A DNA stretch of 64,000 nucleotides from Chamaea fasciata. Lineage: Eukaryota; Chordata; Aves; Passeriformes; Sylviidae. The stretch's first letter is position 1. Each line of letters begins with the position of its first letter. The DNA lies in assembly GCA_029207755.1 (NCBI GenBank), contig JARCOQ010000012.1:16745679-16809678 (forward strand), written 5' to 3'. Both the position numbers and the translations under genes were made by a program. Shown piece after piece: positions 59,054-64,000 of this stretch. Under the pieces are notes generated by a model. It did no database searches and was not told the origin of the DNA. It saw only the letters and a list, made by a program, of their open reading frames with translations.

Positions 59054-62000
59054 CACCAGGTCTCCATCAGCTCCTTGTGTGACCTTACCCGACCAGAGTC
59101 AGTCTGGGGACAGTCAGAGAAGTGAGCAAATAGGATGGAAACTTCTGAAAGCACACCAAAACTGCAGAAATCCCACCAAAAAGTGGAATCCCTGACTATT
59201 GCCTGCAGAACCAAACCCCAGTTCTTGGCTGTTTTTACAGCTGCAGGCCAGAGGAGCATCCAGCATGGGTAGGTGGGCCCTGTGCATTGTGTGTCCTTGT
59301 CAGAACTGTTCTGGATATGTCAGATAAAAAGCAAAGCCTCTGGTAAAGAGAAAGAGCTTGAGTTCTTGTATTTGCTCTGCCTGATAGTGAGGATTTCATT
59401 TGGATGATTCAGCTTACCACTTCTACATTTGCTGTGAATCAGAATTGAAGTGTCATGTTGTAGGAGCTGCCTATTGATGGGAACTTAAATTAGCATTAAG
59501 GAGCAGCCACAGACTTTGCAAGATAATCTGGCTTTATTTGTGCCTTCCCTTCTTGGCTTCTGTGTGTGTATATCTTATTACCAGGGAAAATTACTTTTCT
59601 TTGTGCTGCCCTTTAGAATTGGGAAGAAATTACACCAGTCCATTGAATGAAGAGCAGCAGAGAGATTAAGCACGGGGGGTGTCAATCTGCTAAAAGTTAC
59701 TGTGCTAAACAGCCAGGAAAGCCTTTGAAAGGGATGGCAGAGAAGGAGATACTGAATTAATCTCAGTATTGCCTGTGACAATGCAAGGACTTTTGTTTGG
59801 GGGAGATGTGTTCTACCAGAGCAGGGAAAGGAGAGTTTTGTTCCCTGTGCTGGAGAGTCACTGCTGTGCAGGAGGAGACACCTCGTGCTGGTGGTGCTGA
59901 TTCCAGACCCAGGGGAGCAGCCCCAGTATCCTGGGAGCAGTGATGGAGCCTGTGTGGGAGTATGGATAACCAAGCTCTAAAAATCCTGTTTGATTAAATA
60001 CACAGACAGTGGGGCTGAGGATCTAGTCCCCATTTACAGCTACAGGATTGTGGTTTGCTCATTACATTTCTCATTTCCAAATCCCTTAAATACCTAGGGC
60101 CATGTTTTCCTGAAGTGTAAAACTGGGAAATTTCGCTTAAATTGAGACCTACCTCGAGGTGAGGGGTGAGATAAGGGTCTGCTCTCAGAGTCCTTTTCAG
60201 CTGGAGTAATAAAATGGTTATATTTTCCCCCTGACACTCACTGAAACTTTTGGGAAACGAAAAGTATTGTTCCTACACACTGCCGGATGGTTAGGGGGTG
60301 AAGAGCTAATGGTGTGTGGTTCCCTTTATCCAGCAGTCCTTTTCTGACAGGGGTGGGGCTGATGCTCTGTGACTGCTGTGCTCATAATTAGCAGAGCACC
60401 ACAGTTTAGACTCATTTTAGGCTGTTTTCCAGTGTCCTGGAAACAGAGGCATTGTCAGGAGTGCCAGGCATTTGCAGCTGGCTCCACTCACTGACCAGTC
60501 CTTGGCTTCAAACTCTGCATTTCAAGCCTTGATGTGTGAGACAAAGCATAGGGGACGTTTGATTGACTTTCTAGTTATTACTGAGATCAAAGGCTTGCTT
60601 TTGTTTGTTTGTTTGATTTTTTTTTTGCATCAGACTTCTTTATTTTACCACCTGGGCTGGGTTATTTATTGAAAGAACTGCATGCAGAGATGTTAAATTC
60701 CAGGGAAAACTCAGTGATCCAGCATCACTCTCCATTAGGTAACAGCTGAATGCACTGCCATTACAGGAACTTAAGCACAAGTTTATCTGTTTTTCCTCGG
60801 GAGAAGATTTGGTTTTCTGGGTCAGCCTTGTATGCAGGCAAATTGTGTTTTTCTTCCCTTTCACTGGAGCTTTCTGCAGTGTGGGTGGAAGTCCTACCAC
60901 TTTTAATGACACTGCTCCAATCTTGATTTGGCAGTACCTTGATAGTCAGGGCTCTGGTGAATCCTTTGGGGTCCTGGGGAATATGTTTGTATATTTTAGC
61001 ACAAACAAAACTAAAACCTCATCTTTTCACAGGCTGACCTCTCAGCCAACCCACTAAGGCGGAATAAGTTTTTCTGTTTTCCAAAATACGTTGAATTTAT
61101 GAAGCAAAAGGCAATTGGTTAATTTATATTTGCTGCATATATTCCATGGCTGAAGTTGGTGCCTCTCCAAAATACATGACTGCTTATGGAGCTTTTAATA
61201 ATATGTTGTGGTGCTGGTGATGATAACTCATATTTAACTAGGCAGTACCTGTCAGATTGCTTCTTTGCTGAGCCTGGGAGGGTACCTGAGCTTTACAGCA
61301 GACTGAAAAATGCTTGGGATGCAGTGATTAGTGGATCTCAGAGTCTGAGAACTCCAACACTTGCATTTGGGGATGCAAATAATAATTTTTCATTATTATG
61401 ATGTTTCTATACCATAAAAGCTCAGTAATTCTTACTCCACACAGAGATATTTCCAACATTACCTGAAATCAGCAGTACATCAGTAGTGTGGGATGTTTGG
61501 GATAGGATTGGAGTTTGGAAAACATTTACCATTTTTTAATGAAACATGGTCCTTTGAAAAATCAAAACCATTTTTTGCTGACATCAAACATGGTTTTAGT
61601 AAATCCCTAAATTTTTCGTTTTACCAGAAATATTTATAAACTAAATTTAGCTGAATGTACATTGCAAATACGCATTCTAATCTGAATTAGATAAATTTCA
61701 AACAACTGGATTTTTTTTTTTTCAGGTAAAATAAAACACTGTGGCCAAAGGCTATTTCTGCAATTTTTAAAAAAATTTTTTTTTTTTTTTTAATGATGAA
61801 AGCTTAAGGACTTGATGTGAATTGGCTCGTGGCCAAACACTTCACATTTCTCAGCTATCCAAAACAGAGTGACATAACTGAGAGATCATCTCCTCGATGG
61901 ATATCTTCAAATAGAAGCTGATTCAGAACATTTCCATGGATTCAGAAATCCTCAGCTGAGCTCTGAGCATGGACTGTGTTCCCTATCCCAGAGTCCAGCT

Positions 62001-63138
62001 CCTGGTGAGGAACTGGAAAGCTGCTCTTTGAGATGCAGAGATGCACAATAGAATGTCCCAAATCTTTTAGCTGATGAATACCAATAGCAAACTCCAGCAT
62101 TTGTTTTCTCTGTGCTGTTGCTCCCCCATGCACCAGTTATGCTCGTTTTTTGGCTGAAAAATCACATTTTTATCCTGAGAGAGGTGAAAGGCAGCTCTGA
62201 CCCCAGTATGGGTCTCTATGTTGCTGAAGTGAAGGGTCCCTGTGCAGAAGGGTTCCTCAGCAAGGCTGGGAGCTGTGTGTGACCTGCCTTTGCATTGTTT
62301 ATTTACATCTTTGCCTCTCTGCTTTATCCTTCTTGTCCTCCCTGCACGGAGTTTGTTTGTCCTTATTTACTTCAGGCACTTGCATTTGATTTCCAGATAA
62401 TCATTCTGTTGGAAAACATGGACCTGTGCTGTTATAAGAGGATAAATAGAATAACTTCCATGGGAATTTGTTAGCAGGGTGTAATCTACCTTTTAATCCC
62501 ACCACTGGTTTCCTTCCTTCAGAGGATTTGCTTTTCCTTTCCCTGATTTCATGGTGTGTTCCCAAGACCTTTAATATCATCATGGTTAATTCTCATTGCA
62601 CAGTGGAAGAAGGACCCTGAAGCAAAACAAGAAGCATTTTTATCCAGAATCCACATCTATTGCTTTTGCAATTATGAGGATTCGAGTGTCTTAATTAGAC
62701 CAAAAACAAAGCAGCTTAATTCTTCAGATCACAACATTCAGGCTATCAGAGGTACAGAGAGAAAACCTGAGGAAAGCTATTAAGGGCAAAATTATGCCTA
62801 ACACTGCATGATCATAGGTAGACAGATGTTAGCAACAAGGCAGCAGATGTCCTACTAGACAGCAATAAACACACTGGAGGCAAGAACACTTTTCCCTACC
62901 ATGGCACTGGAAAAGAAACGGAAGGTGCAGGAGGTGTTCCACCTTTGGTACAGTGAGAAAATGACCTTTATCCCTTGTGGGAGCATCCCCCTTGGATGGT
63001 GTGGATGTTCAATGCTGCTCAGAAAATTAATGAGATTGAAGGGTCTTCTTCAGATGTGAATGTTTTGTTTTGTGCTTTATGATTGTGATTCCATTTTAAT
63101 AATATCCCTGTTGCAAATTAAATTCTGCCTTTCCATAG
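59054..63138. other. Unannotated non-coding DNA
   Basis: No gene or transposon recognised. T/A homopolymer runs occur near 61,710-61,721 and 61,769-61,790. The 131-codon minus frame at 59,578-59,973 has no recognisable features. Confidence 0.5.
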
Positions 63139-63199
63139 GGCCAACATATGAACTGGAAAGGGCTACAAGACCAGCTCTGCCAGTGAAGTTTTCGGGTAG
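63139..63199 (+). other. Candidate 61-nt exon, family not recognised
   Basis: A pyrimidine-rich acceptor (attctgcctttccatag) precedes 61 nt, followed by a near-consensus donor (TAG|gtgagc). An alternative donor (gtaggt) lies four bases earlier. With two leading bases one frame is open: Pro-Thr-Tyr-Glu-Leu-Glu-Arg-Ala-Thr-Arg-Pro-Ala-Leu-Pro-Val-Lys-Phe-Ser-Gly. Incoming phase 1 does not match the outgoing phase 2 of the candidate at 26,981, so they cannot be consecutive exons. I do not recognise the protein. The small size makes coincidence quite possible. Confidence 0.2.
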
Positions 63200-64000
63200 G
63201 TGAGCATTATCCTAAGCCTCCTTTTGTTGTCTTAGTGATATTTCACCTCATTTCACCATGCTGCTCCTCCCAGGAGACAGGAGAGTTACCTCTTATAGCA
63301 GGTTTTGGATATGACCTGGTGGAATGAAGAAAATCAGTATATTAAGGAGAGGGAAAAACAGGGGGAATATTTGAAAGAATAAGAAATGGTTATTTGATAT
63401 CTACAGGATAATCAGTATCCAAGAAATAAAAACATTCTTTAGGGTACAAGTGATTAATTTTTTTTTTAATATGTACATGGTAGAACTGAATAAATCAGTG
63501 ATCAAGTTGCCTCCTGACAGAAATCATAACAGAGCTGTGGTGCTGCATGTTGTCCCAGATGAAAACCAGTCCTGTTACAGTCTGGAGCAGCAAAACAGAC
63601 TGTCCCAAATCTGCCTGAGCAGTGTGTGTGTCTTACAGGCACTGTGACATCAAACAAACATCACTTGTCACTTGTTAGGACCATTAACTAGACCAGTCCA
63701 AAATAAAGCACAGACCAGAAAAGATACATCTCACATTCTATAAATTGTGTGGTCTGAAATCTATTAAAGCTGACAGAGAAGAGGGCTCTGAATTAGTAAG
63801 CAGGCTGATTACACCTCGTTCTTTATTCCCTATTGACTTTGGGTATGCCATACCTTTCCATTTCCTAGAGAAATAAATTAAAAGTCAGAACTAATTTGCC
63901 TGATGGAGGGTGCAGGTGGAATTTTGTTCAGACGAGCATTTGCACATTGTGAAATCCAATTTAACCCCTTGATGGGGTATAGTTTATTTTCTTTTGTTGA
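63200..64000. other. Unannotated non-coding DNA
   Basis: Nothing recognised. The 65-codon frame at 63,450-63,647 lacks features. Confidence 0.5.

Noticed and set aside
1..64000. CRISPR arrays, tRNA/rRNA genes, operons, phage or plasmid features
   Set aside because: None seen. The base composition, CR1 and LTR content and lack of dense genes indicate vertebrate nuclear DNA.

Overview
This window looks like non-coding (intronic or intergenic) nuclear DNA of a bird, probably a songbird (passerine). The reasons are several CR1 LINE 3' fragments, including the GC-rich type with a 'cagggtgcccagagaagctg' core that I associate with songbird genomes, together with retroviral LTRs of passerine type. 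Most of the sequence is AT-rich, CpG-poor and dense in stop codons. No protein-coding gene can be called with confidence. Every open frame of 60-220 codons looks accidental, is the shadow of a CR1 or LTR, or lies in base-skewed DNA. I saw no tRNA, rRNA, CRISPR array, operon or prokaryote-style gene.

Layout. 1-25,700 is mostly unique-looking DNA with two minus-strand CR1 pieces (5,530-5,954 and 13,554-13,744), homopolymer tracts, and possible conserved non-coding segments near 3.34-3.84 kb and 22.64-22.86 kb. 25,704-26,418 is a plus-strand solo LTR with a perfect 5-bp target duplication. Just downstream, 26,981-27,064 is the most exon-like segment in the window. 28.8-29.5 kb holds two CR1 pieces in opposite orientations around a run of 20 C. 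30.5-31.3 kb is GC-rich with three short tandem arrays. A perfect 14-bp hairpin lies at 32,671-32,704. 35.4-37.1 kb is an LTR cluster: a plus-strand solo LTR with a 6-bp duplication, a G-rich/AT-rich junction, and a minus-strand LTR that contains a run of 38 T. 37.4-38.6 kb is AT-rich, repeat-poor and possibly conserved. 41.6-42.3 kb is clearly CpG-enriched. 44.9-47.5 kb is mobile-element rich: a 60-bp direct repeat around a CR1 scrap, a minus-strand solo LTR, and a plus-strand CR1 end. 50,775-51,629 is a second copy of the LTR family seen at 25.7 kb, in the same orientation. CR1 pieces follow at 56.6 and 58.8 kb, and a second exon-like segment at 63,139-63,199.

How the parts fit together. 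No set of genes acts together here. The window is a record of insertions, old CR1 copies and several separate LTR insertions reduced to solo LTRs, placed in what may be a long intron or a gene desert with regulatory elements. I found no evidence for a new biological system. The items most worth checking are the two splice-flanked exon candidates, the CpG-rich block, the candidate conserved segments, and the same-orientation LTR pair that could recombine. Family and lineage names come from recognition by eye, not from a database search.
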